Shown here in pieces: positions 24,144-34,444 of a stretch of 64,000 nt of DNA. The translations under genes and the position numbers were made by a program. Origin of the DNA: Sarcomyxa edulis (taxonomy: Eukaryota > Basidiomycota > Agaricomycetes > Agaricales > Mycenaceae); contig QUOL01000008.1 of NCBI GenBank assembly GCA_009761415.1, positions 124,001 to 188,000 on the forward strand. Reading direction: 5' to 3'. Every line of letters starts with the position of its first letter. Position 1 is the first letter of the stretch. Below the pieces are notes generated by a model that had not been told where the DNA came from, searched no databases, and worked only from the letters and a program-made list of their open reading frames with translations.

Positions 24144-25434
24144 TCATAGATCTCCGAACTCATCTCTTGCCCAAGCCAACACGGCAGCCACCACACCATG
24201 CACATCGTCAACATCCCCTTGAATATGAGAATCAATGATGTCCCCTAAGTCCTGTTCTTCTTGCATACCACCGTCAACGGTACACTGCACTACAGCAGCT
24301 GCAAGAATACGTGTGGTAGGTTCGAAGATGAGGGAAATTGAGAGTGTTCGAGGTGACGTCGATGGAGAAGGGATACGATACGTCAACCTGAGCTCGTTTT
24401 CTGATGTAGTCTCCAGCGATACGAGGTTGAACATGGATTGATGCAGTGCCAGAGACGCCGTGTACCTGTTCCAAGTGTAAAAGTTGTAGTGAACAGCCGC
24501 CAACAGAGATTGAAATCGTGCCCACCAGTCATACAACGAAACCAACCTCCCATCCCCATCCTCATCATCCACCACCATTCTCGCCTTCGTAGCCTCGACG
24601 CTCTTCTCCAACTCTGCTCTCTCCACTCTCAACCCCTCCACTTCCCCCCCGCCACTCTTCACTCGATCCTTGACGGCCTTCACCTGCACCCTCAAACTCT
24701 CCATCTCATCATTCAGCTCCTGCATCTGCCCCACCTGCTCCAAAAGCGTCGCATCCGCCAATGGAATCGTCAATCTTGGCTGAGGGTGAGCCTGGCGGAG
24801 GCGCGTCAGTCGCAGACGCGCAGTGAGGAGCGCTTCGTTCAGAGACTGTGTCTTGGACATCAGATCCACAGCTTTACGGTAGTCTGTCCCATACTATCAA
24901 CACCAGCCTCTCGCTTGTTTTGTATTGAATCGACTCACCTTGTTCGACCAGAGGCGCCAACGCGTTGACATCCTTCTGTCTCGCAGCCAAAGCCGCTTTG
25001 GCCTCCTTCAACACCTCCTTCTTCCGTTCATTCGTATACAGCAGATCTTGGTTGTCTTTCAGCGTGACGATGGGGGCATCGTCGATATCGCTTACTATCG
25101 ATTTGACATACTTGTCTTTCGCGTTTTGCTCTAGGTATTGGAATTTGAGTTTTCGCAAGAAGAACTACGTGAGTTGAGTCAGCGTCAGTAGCCCTGCAAA
25201 GAGTGTGGTGGTACGCACTAGTTGGGCAGTAACATCTACGGCTATTATCGCTGGATCTCGTTTGTGCTGCTGGGAATCGAGTTCCGAGTCTGCTTGGAAA
25301 TCGAAGGTTTCCGGAGAGGTAAACTGGGAGACGCGTTGGACGAGATTGAGAGACTGTTTCTTGGCTTCAAATGTCGTCTGAAGAGAATGAGATTGTAGTT
25401 GGGTGGCACTTAGGCTTGTAGTTGCATCCGACAT
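24144..25434 (-). CDS. Kinetochore protein, Sos7-like
   Basis: Coiled-coil protein of the Sos7/Kre28 group, which partners the KNL1/Spc7 scaffold at kinetochores in fungi. Three exons on the minus strand. The conserved N-terminal part has FEAKKQSLNLVQRVSQF, then LRKLKFQYLEQNAKDKYVK and IVTLKDNQDLLYTNERKKEV, the pattern I associate with Sos7. A long coiled coil follows (LNEALLTARLRLTRLRQAH, VGQMQELNDEMESLRVQVK, VERAELEKSVEATKARM). The end is globular, with YDWWARFQSLLAAVHYNFY and LRLTYRIPSPSTSPRTLSIS, resembling an RWD fold. The start is the ATG at 25434; the frame extends upstream only to a GTG. A transposon begins 22 bases upstream of this start codon. Confidence 0.7.
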
Positions 25435-26091
25435 GGCGGAAGACAAAACCACTGGCTAGGGTTGGGTATAAAACTAAGCCGAGGTAAGATACCTAGGTAA
25501 CTTACAAATCCCAAAACGGTCGAGGTAAATTACCGTATAAAACTGTAACTTACATATTTTCCCACGCTCTCGGGAGGGCGTAAGAGGGCGTTTTTTTCTT
25601 CCGCTGGCGCGTTTTGTAGGGTTTTGAGCACTTGAGCACATATTAGGGTGTCTAAGGTATGACTGAACAGGATTCAGACTTGAGAAGACAATCCACAAAA
25701 TTTGCGGAGCAACAGTGGGTCTCGGCACTTGCCGGTTAGTACCGAGTTGATGGAAGTTTCTTGCACATTTAGGTAGAGAAAACATGACATTTGTATGTAT
25801 GTATCTTCAAGTGATGCATTCGAGAACTCTTGTTTTGCAAAGTTGGAAGATTTTTCACAGAGTACAGCACTCTCTGCTCTTGATGTATTTCGGTCGCGTG
25901 ACAAGATTTTTTGAATGAAATCTCTACCGACATTTTGTTCATATTTTGAGGTCCGTGCACCGTTAGCGACGGTCTGAAGACACTCAAGACAGACTTTACT
26001 GAAGGTTTCCCCAGACCCACATAACCTTGAGATGACTTTGGAGTCAAGGGGGTCCCACAAAAAAAATTAAGGATATCCCGTCGAATTTTTT

Positions 26092-26144
26092 TTTAGTGGC
26101 CAAATCCTGGGACTAACTAACTTACACGTGACATATTGCCTTAT
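26092..26144. repeat. Left copy of direct subterminal repeat in inner element
   Basis: It shares TTTAG(T/C)GGCC, GGACTAACTAAC, CACGTGA and GCCTTAT, in the same order and orientation, with 26893-26940. The two copies differ by several small indels. Confidence 0.8.
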
Positions 26145-26892
26145 ATAGAAGGCGGCCCGATCGTCCGCTTGCACGTGAAACTATTTATAGTCATACAAGG
26201 CACGGTAGTCTACGACATATCTATACTACTGTGATGGAAGAAACAAGTATCTGCACAGCAGTAAGAGTGAGACGGCCTTGCATGCCCAAGGTCCTTTCGA
26301 GTCTTGCTCCTAGTACTGTCCGGACTAGTACTCACCGGCACCTATGAACTCGACAATCCAGAGTCAGCCGAGATGATCACCCACAATGTGAAGACGGAGG
26401 TTTGAGAGGGTTTGAGAGTTGCACTGACAGAAAAATAGATGGAGAGTCTGTGATCTAAATGGTACTGAGATTCAAATAGCATACGCACCTTGTACCCACC
26501 ATTGTGAGTCCTTTTGATTTTCGATCCCATCCCACCTCTTCCGTATCCAATACTGGCATATGTGAGAACACGTGAATGGGGGTGAGTCAATATCAGTGAT
26601 GTTCCTGGGCGAGAGACTGTTGTGATGGACTAGATGGGAGACACGGAGATACTGCCAGGTATTGTTCATGGTTGTAGTTTGGCTGAGGGTTGGGCCTGAC
26701 GCACAGAAGACACAAGGAAGGCGAGCATGAGTTGGAAAGAGTTGGAGAAAGTGAGTTGGAGACTCAGAATTTGCCCGATGCACTGCTAAAACAAAATTTG
26801 GGACAAATTTGGGATATGTGGGACATAGTTTTGGACTCAATATGTCTCAAAAGGGCTGCAATGTGTCCAAAAAAAGTACCTTCCAAAAAAAA

Positions 26893-26940
26893 TTTAGCGG
26901 CCTGACGGCCGGACTAACTAACCCACGTGATATGCCTTAT
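26893..26940. repeat. Right copy of direct subterminal repeat in inner element
   Basis: Direct counterpart of 26092-26144, immediately internal to the right terminal inverted repeat. Confidence 0.8.
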
Positions 26941-27091
26941 TTTTTTTCTGGGACCCCCTTGTTTGGAGTTATATACCATTGATACATGCCCGATTAGGTC
27001 GATGTATGATACCTGTAAGTTACAGTAAGTTACCATGTAACTTACACGATGTAACTTACACCCGAGTTTTACACGCAACCCTACCACTGGC

Positions 27092-27534
27092 ACTGGCAGA
27101 GTGTGACGACGCGCACGACGCGCTGTGACTTGATAACGTGACTCAGACTCCCACGTCGCGTCTTCAACTTGTCTTCAACGTCTTTCTACAAACGCGTCTG
27201 CTCTATGGCAAATCATGCTGGAATGCCTCACCATCAATACAACAACAGATTTGAAAGAGTTCAACATTCCAGGGCCAACTTTTCTGCGTGTGCATTTCCG
27301 ACGCTCTTCCCGGTTACCCCTTTCAGGAACAGGCTCAAAAAGTACGAAAACGGGACGCTAGAAGGTCTGTAAGGAAGGTCACGAGCTAGTCAATTCGCGT
27401 TGGCGATCATTCTCACTACCACCCAGACGTTCAATCTTCTTACCCCCTCGCCTCCCTACGCTTCTATAATTGCAATTTATTGTATTGTCGTGTCTAGTAT
27501 TACAGAGAATGCCAATTTCTCTCGATGACTCACT
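27092..27534. other. Intergenic, probable original upstream sequence of the Sos7-like gene
   Basis: About 440 bases with several GACGCG/ACGCG-rich words (including AAACGCGTCTG near 27190) and a short frame of 67 codons starting near 27169 without family resemblance. Removing the nested transposons would place this sequence directly in front of the Sos7-like gene. Confidence 0.45.
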
Positions 27535-30030
27535 TTAAAAGAAGCTAAGGCGGGAGGACCGTCCATCCCTTGGAGTCTCACGCATATCGTGGTCGTCATC
27601 CGAATCAGAGTCAACTCTACTGTCTTGAGAGAACAAGTCTCTGACATTTTCGGGCTCCTTAGATGTGTACTCTTCGAGTACAGGGAAGAGGGGACGGCTC
27701 GTCCACATCAGTTTCGGCGTGAAGAGATCAGACTCCAAAGTACTGTCGTCTTCGTCGATCTCTAGCAGGGACGGCATCCGAGAGCATTTAGCAGATGGGG
27801 TCCAGCGCTAGAATTACATAGTCAATCATGGAATATTACTTTGGAGCAAAAGAACATACAATTGGCGAAGTTGGGGACATGTCCAATGCCTTGACAGGTG
27901 AGCGTTTGGGCTGTTTGACAATATTGAACCAAGTCAATGAATTGGAAAATGTAATCCAAGTCAGCTTGACTTACCGTAGTGTATGCCGAGTCCTGTAAAA
28001 CAACGACCTTTCTATCCGGATTATCGATCTAGAGACAGTCATGCTACTATTAGATGGTGCGTTCATACACATAACTCAGCGAATACGACGTACCGGCTCC
28101 TTTTCAAATTCCTGCAGGTCCTCCCCCTCTTCCAACGACGTCTGGCTAGAGCTCGACGCTCCTGAAGATTGATCCAGGAACAACAACCCAGTCTATAACA
28201 ACACAAGGAGCTCGTCAACTCCACAATCACAGGATACAAAATAAGAACATCAGACACCTTCATCGAATCTGACTCCGAGTCGGACTCCGAGTCTGAGTCT
28301 GAAGACGGATTGGTTTTAGGATACGATGCATGGCGTAACCGCGAAGGCCGTAACGCAGTTGTGTTGGGAGTCGAAGCTGATGCTCTCGTCGGGGTCGACG
28401 GCGGTGTCACCTTCGACGTGCTGTCGCCGAGAGTAGAAGGCGTGTATGTTCCTGTAGGCGTTGACGGCGGCATGGGCCCATTGGTGTGGAGAACGGAAGG
28501 GTCTATGTTGAGCATAAAAGCAGTGGTGGATGGACAGTACACGGAGGTGCTGCTAGATGGTCTAGAGTACTCGAGGGGCTTGAGTAGCTGAGATTCCAAC
28601 TGTCGAACCTGAGCCTACAATGCATCACCACCAGGAGCAGTCAGTCTAGGTCAGAGGATATCGAGAGCGAGCGTAAATGACTGTTGACTCACAATGTCGA
28701 TTGGGGTGTGATTCTCTGCACAAGACCTATACAGGATAACAAGTTGCTGGAAAAAGACCAACATGATGAGGCTCCTCCCGAAGACACGAACAAAAACAGA
28801 ACTCACGCGTAAGATGGTATCATCGCGCACGACTGATTCGGCATAGTAATCCGCCGACTGCAAATCCTACGCATAAGTAAGTTCCTGGCAAGACTCTAGT
28901 ACACACGACGACGTACCCGTAGAAGTTTATCTGCGAGCTCGCAACAAAGCTTCGGTGATCCAATTTCGACTCCTTTCGAGCCCGTTTGCTCCTGTCGTGT
29001 TTCTATCGAATGCGAGTGGCACGGCAACCGCCTAGATGAATCGTTGAGCTCATCTTGTTGATCCAACGATAAGAGCTTCTCTCGACCATCGGGATCGACG
29101 CCTTCACCCACAAGAGTGATATCGCTAGAGACGCTGCAGCGAGTGGGACTAGAGGACCTCCACCCTTTCCGAACTGAGACAGTGTCCTCTTTCTTCGACA
29201 CACACTCTTCCACAGGTTCTTCATCTTCTAGATCTACAGTCGCCAAGTTGGAAAAGATAGCCTCACCAACGTCACCAGATCCTTGAGAATTTGTCCCATC
29301 ATCCTCACAAAAACCCGTACTTTCCGTCTCTTCCCCATCTGCCGACGAAGTTAGTGGCAGGACAGAATTACCACGCACACCATCACCGTTCCCGTCAGTT
29401 TCTGGCAAGGGCGGCATCCGATTGCATCCAGAAGACGGACTTCTTCGCTACAATGACTTAGTCAGTTGCGGAATCATCATCATATAATAGAACGAACATA
29501 CGCGAGGTGACATAGTTCGTGCTTTAGTCGGGGTCGGTGGCTTGTAATCTTGTAATGCTTCGGTAAGTAGGTCGTTAGTATGCTCTAATGTTGATGGTGT
29601 GATGGAGTTGTGAGGAGTTGAGATGTTGAGGCTGATAGCAGAGGCACGCCTGTGGCACCGACGTCCGAAGCTCTTGCTATTGATCGATTGAGTAGGATGT
29701 GAGAACAGAAATTGAGAGTCCTTCATCGGAGGTGAGTCTGAATCAAGACCTGGTGTAGAAGTAGGCAGAGAAAGTTGGACTGGGAAAGGGAGACTCGAAA
29801 TGCCACCCAGAAGACGAGGTAGTACAGCGCGTTCGAATTCTTGAAATGGATTGGACAGGGAAAACATAAGAGAGAAATAAGCGGCCAAACCAGCTCTCGA
29901 GCCGCACTGAGTATGTGTGCGTAGGAGTTTGTCGGTGGATGAGTATAAAGCAGATCAAACACGCAAGTGACAATAAGGTTCACTCACCGATCGCGTTTGT
30001 TCGAGCGTGATTTGCTGCGAGTCAAACATG
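27535..30030 (-). CDS. Ser/Thr/Pro-rich protein of unknown function
   Basis: A set of minus-strand frames joined by short introns. They begin at the ATG at 30030 (MFDSQQITLE) or internally at MAAYFSLMFSLSN, and end at 27535. Parts in order: LSNPFQEFERAVLPRLLGG; Ser/Thr/Pro-rich sequence with THDS-like patches; an acidic segment; a helical region at 28.6-29.0 kb (LCCELADKLLR, SADYYAESVVRDDTILR, QLVILYRSCAENH) that may be a coiled coil; a region rich in TP/SP dipeptides (PPSTPTGTYTPST, PPSTPTRAS); a Ser/Asp/Glu repeat (SDSDSESDSESDS); and an acidic tail. The many S/T-P sites suggest a phosphorylated regulatory or cytoskeletal protein (inference only). Exon phase at the first joint is unresolved. 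It could be two genes. Confidence 0.5.
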
Positions 30031-30921
30031 GCACAAAAAGATCACAGATATACAGGTCTCTCAACCTTCTAGAAATTTTGGAGGATTCCTCAGCAAGAGA
30101 CCTATAAGTGAAGCCAGAAAACAACAATGGCAGGCACAAGCAGTGCTTGTTTTATCCGGAAAACAAATTCCAAGTATCCAGAGCTCCATATAGCAATTGC
30201 ATTGTCATTGTCGCGGATTCGTCTTGAGGTAGCATTGATGTACCCATCCAAAGTCACGTCGAGGATGAGAACGTCCTGTCGACGTTGGAGGCAGCGAACG
30301 AGTCGGACGTGATTTTATGTTCACGATAGCGTCCGAACTCCGCCGGGAACTTCAGCTTGAATTTTGTTTTTTGTGACTGAGCTAGGTCACATCACATCTC
30401 ATACTCTTGGACCTTCCCCCCACATCTCCATTCCAGAGTCTCGTCATTTCGGCTTCTGTTCATCTAGTATCATCTATCTCTCATCTTCAAGGAAACCATC
30501 AGGTCTATGCACCGAAAAAATGGAGCGCGACAACTCTTGAAACTCGTCCAGGACACAACGGTCTGTCGTTGAATCTACATCCTAATTTCCTTGCAATATT
30601 TACTGTATTTCTAGCATCGAAGGTCGTTATTCACTGCGTCGGAACATCCATCAAATTCTCCTCAAAAGAAGCCACTGCCTCCGCACCAAAAGGCATCTTA
30701 CGATGAGGACGTTGGATGGGGGCTGCGTGCTGCTCGAATAGCACATACACAAGCTCAGGCTCCTGCTCCCAGACCAGAGTACCAACCCGAGTCCGAGGAG
30801 TCATGGGGTCTTCGAGCAACACCCCGGCATAAGCCTGGGATGGATCTTGGTATGCACAGCGTCTCTCATAATTCTGATATGCTAAAGAGGGCCATCTATC
30901 TCAATTGAATCAGCTTCCTCT
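30031..30921. other. Divergent spacer, about 890 bases
   Basis: Lies between oppositely oriented genes. Short frames at 30127 and 30407 (61 and 99 codons) lack family resemblance. A small 5' exon of the gene at 30922 may be hidden here, because that frame starts without an ATG. Confidence 0.45.
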
Positions 30922-33687
30922 GTGCCATCACAGACTAAGTCTCCTAGAACTCTAGCGTCGTCCTCCTTGGGCCCGGTTCACACAAGGAAATCAAAACCGA
31001 CCCGTAATTCTGCTCAATCAAACGTCACGGAACTCATGCAACACAATACGGAAGTGCAGCACCCGGGTGTTCAAACAGTCACGACTGATACCGTAAAATC
31101 AACAACTTCTGACGAAGAGAGGGAGATGCAGGCTCACTCCGAGGCGATGAAGAGGCAACTACAAGCTGAAGCGATAGAAATGGCCAAAGAGATCGAACGA
31201 GAGCTCGTTTGGACGAGGGTTCTCATCAGGCGCGATCATGCCAATTTGAAGCGGACAGTGCCTACAACATTGCCAACGCCTGCGAATGACTCACGTTTCC
31301 CCTGGTTCTCCTCGACTCCCTCCCCTTCCCTTGCCACTTCTACGCTCACTCAGACAGATACCGCGACACCTCAATCCCAACCCCGATCTTCATCTTCATC
31401 TCCGTCGCCTCAGAGTACCACAAGTACCGCCCCACCCTTCCCTTCCATCCCAACCCCACATTCGCGTTACAACCGGCCCCCTTCCAAATGGAAAGATCCC
31501 TTCGCTCTACGTAGAAAAGGCACTTTCCAGCTTGCGCTTGCGCTTGACGCTTTTGGACCAACTCTCCACCGACAGTATCACACGTCGTCATCGTTGTCCG
31601 CACAGATGAAGGGGAATGTGAAGGCCGCCGAAGCGGAAGCTGAGGAAGAGGACAAGGAAGACGGGGAAGCTTTATCACAAAGGGACTGGGACTCTATCAA
31701 TCTCTCCCAAACCCCCGCTGAAAGAACGCAGTTCGAGCTTTTGATGGATCTCAAAAACCGGGCTGACGCACTGAAGGCCATGCAAGAACAGAATCTGAAG
31801 AAATACCAGGAGTTGGTCAGTTCGAGCGGGCAGGGGGAGGTTGAGGACTATGAGAACAAACTCAAGGAAGTCTTGAGTGTGGATGCCGATATAAAGGCGC
31901 AACTTGAGGAACTGGAAATAGGGTACAAGACACTTACTGAGGATGATCTTGAGGAGGATGAGAACGAAGATGAGGACGAGGACGAGGACGAGGACGAACC
32001 CGAGAGCATCGCAGGTGATACTGTATTGGGACAACTAATATCAGCGCTCCAGGCAACGGATGAGAAAATGGCGGAAATGTCTCAGCTCATGGTGGGTTTA
32101 GAAGATATGGAACTGGATGACACCGAGAAGGCAAAGGCCAGGATGCACGAGCTGACACAGGAATTGGAGGCCTTGCGGGATATGTCGACATCGTTGTATG
32201 ACCAGGCGAAAGACTTGGGCATAGACGTGGAGGATTTGTTCGAGACCGAAGCGTCAGGGCCCCTGAGGCAGTTGGAAATCATCGAGGAATCGGAGAAAAA
32301 CCTGGAATTCGATAGTCGCCACTCCGGCGACCGAAGCACTGGAGCTAACCAGACGCAGAATTACGGACGTCGGGGATATCACACATCGGCTGCAAGGTTC
32401 AATGGACAGCCCACGTTCGACTCTCCCGATTCCTCGTCGGGGCAGGCATTTGAGTCCGGGTTAGCACTCAAACCTGAGTCCAGCGTAAGACGGGTTACTG
32501 AAGATGGTGGTCAGCGGTCAATCATAAAGACTCTGAAACCATTTCGACAAGGTAACGATGCCCCAGAGTGTATCGACATCTCTGGACAGATAAGTCCCTC
32601 GATTTCTGTTCCCCTGTATCAGTCAAAGGGGACCTCCCTCCGCGACATGGCTCCTCACCTTGCTCTGCAAAGGGAAACGCGGACGGAACCGCTCAGAATG
32701 ACACGACGCAATCTCGAACCATACTGGCATCCATTGGCTCCCCACATGAACATCAGCAGCAAAGTCAAGATCGATACTTGCGTCCCTTTCCCTCCCGGTA
32801 CACGGGGATACTTATATTGGCACGCCTCGGGGCGTCACCTCAGAGATGAGGTGCGCTTCCGTATTCTACCTACAAAGCAAGAAATGCAACACAATTCGGA
32901 TCTAAGTGCACTAGCTAACCGGAGTGCACGAGAATACCCTGGTTACGATCTGCAATGCCCGAATGGGATCCCTTGGTCTATCTCATATGCTCGGATATCG
33001 TGCGATGGCCGTAAATACGATTGGCTCCAAGGTCTACTCCTCAGCGATAGAATAGCAAGCAAAGCGACGATGGGAGTTGCCAAAAGTAAATTACGTGAGT
33101 GTTGGTTTATCGATTCTGAATCCACTTTTGTATTGAACATACCTTCTGCACCGACCTCTTTGCGTGCATTATCATATCCAGACAACAGCATGCTCTCAGT
33201 CAATCCGTTTGCATATCTCTATTACTCTTGGAACCAAGTCATTCCCATCGATCTCGGGTCTTCGAATACTTCCTTCGCGGTCGTTCATCCTGAAAAACCA
33301 GTCACTCACGTCAAGATATCCAATCTATTCTCGGAACTGGGTGATGACGGTATCTACCAGCCATGGTCTGGTGAGAAAATCTTCACGCATTCATGAATGA
33401 GCGCTTCTGCTAACGGCGCCCCACGTTCAATCTTAGGTCCTGTATTCTGCAAATTAGAGCGGCCGCGCAAAAAGAAGACTGAGGTGGTGTTACGGATCGT
33501 AAAAATCCTCAAACCCTTGGTACAAATGCATCCTTCCGAACTCCCGCCACCCAAGGTCGGTGACTTGGTCACGTCTTTCGGGAAGCCCTGGATGTGCGAT
33601 CCCTACACACTTCTTCGAACGGACGCTGGCATAGCTTCGCTAGGAGGATTACGCTCTGTCTTACTCGAGACCTTCCCTGGTGCATAA
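30922..33687 (+). CDS. Long coiled-coil protein fused to a TRGYLYWH-family domain
   Basis: Exons 30922-33370 and 33437-33687, about 900 residues. The open frame begins at a GTG, so the true start is either in an upstream exon or at the ATG at 31036. The N-terminal two thirds is low-complexity Ser/Pro, then acidic (an EDEDEDEDEDE tract from GAGGAC repeats) and coiled coil (TVLGQLISALQATDEKMAEM, LTQELEALRDMSTSLYDQA). Two RxYHTS motifs, like mitochondrial presequence ends, lie inside. The C-terminal ~280 residues contain CVPFPPGTRGYLYWHASG, EVRFRILP, CPNGIPWSISYARIS and, across the intron, QPWSGPVFCKLERPRKK. This matches the gene at 58126, including intron position. I recognise the domain as common in mushroom genomes, but its function is unknown. 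Confidence 0.7.
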
Positions 33688-34444
33688 TAGGCAGATTAAC
33701 AGTACCGAGAGGAGTCGTGGACCATGTGTAGCTATATAGATCTAATCTATACGAGTCAGCCATCTTGATTCAAATGACTGATATTTTAGTATCTAGACGG
33801 TCATCTTCCTTGAATCATCTGTCCTAGTGCTGCGAGTTGTCCTTCCGAAAGAGGGGTTGCCAGCTTGATGCTTTCGACTTTTGCTCGTTTTTGACATGGC
33901 TCAGCGGTGCGTTCTTTCCGTCTTGATTTTGATGAACATCATGCTCACTCGGTAGTGCCACATACTAGAAATCTTGAATGCTGACTAATACCAATCGAGT
34001 ATTGAACCACTCTTCCAGACCATACAGAACCGTTGCAGCGGAAAAATCATATTGATCCGTCATGATGCCGCGATGGTGCTGTCCGCAAGATAGGCGTGGT
34101 CGGTCCTTGAGCATGCCAAATGGATAGGTGTCATGCACAGAGGGTACCCCGAAGCAGAGAATTGTCCTTTTTCCTCGAGGAACTTGTCTCCTGATGAAAT
34201 CAACGACATGGGTCACCCCTTTGAACGGCTTTTGTTCGGCAGAATATCATCTCGTACTGTTACGAAGAGTCATGGGCACACTTCATCACAAGGCGATGCA
34301 CGTAATTAAGTGCTCCCCGGGCCTCCGTCAACATCACTTAGGCCCGCGCTGGTGCTGTTATTTTCGACAGATAGACTTCTGTATAGTCAACGTGTCGAGT
34401 ATAAAGTGGAGGTTGATCTGTGTCGCTGAAATCCACATCCACAG
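33688..34444. other. Intergenic, no gene recognised
   Basis: About 760 bases. A 114-codon frame at 34128 and an 83-codon minus frame have no family resemblance. Presumed 3' UTR of the left gene and promoter of the alpha-galactosidase. Confidence 0.45.

Larger units (their letters stand above)
26045..26961. mobile_element. hAT-like non-autonomous DNA transposon (inner, 917 bp)
   Basis: The termini CAAGGGGGTCCCACAAAAAA (left) and its inverted counterpart ending TGGGACCCCCTTG (right) form an imperfect inverted repeat of about 28 bp. The flanks are a perfect 8-bp duplication TTTGGAGT (26037-26044 and 26962-26969). It sits inside the outer element, so it inserted later. It also carries subterminal direct copies of a roughly 50-bp block at 26092-26144 and 26893-26940 (shared core GGACTAACTAAC followed by CACGTGA and GCCTTAT). 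No transposase frame is seen; frames up to 122 codons inside have no family pattern. Confidence 0.88.
25457..27083. mobile_element. hAT-like non-autonomous DNA transposon (outer, interrupted)
   Basis: The left end TAGGGTTGGGTATAAAACT and right end AGTTTTACACGCAACCCTA are inverted repeats differing at 2 of 19 positions. They are flanked by the perfect 8-bp duplication CCACTGGC (25449-25456 and 27084-27091). An 8-bp target duplication and TAGGG termini fit the hAT superfamily. The motif GTAACTTAC or its complement recurs near both ends: about two copies at 25.50-25.56 kb and four at 27.02-27.06 kb. This resembles transposase-binding subterminal repeats. Without the nested element it would be about 700 bp. 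No transposase is visible, so it is non-autonomous. Confidence 0.85.

Noticed and set aside
26472..26840. 122-codon frame inside the inner transposon, considered as a transposase fragment
   Set aside because: It has none of the hAT signature residues (BED finger, RNase H-like Asp/Glu blocks, dimerisation motif).
31970..32000. GAGGAC microsatellite considered as a functional repeat
   Set aside because: Simple codon-level expansion encoding an acidic tract; common and not informative on its own.
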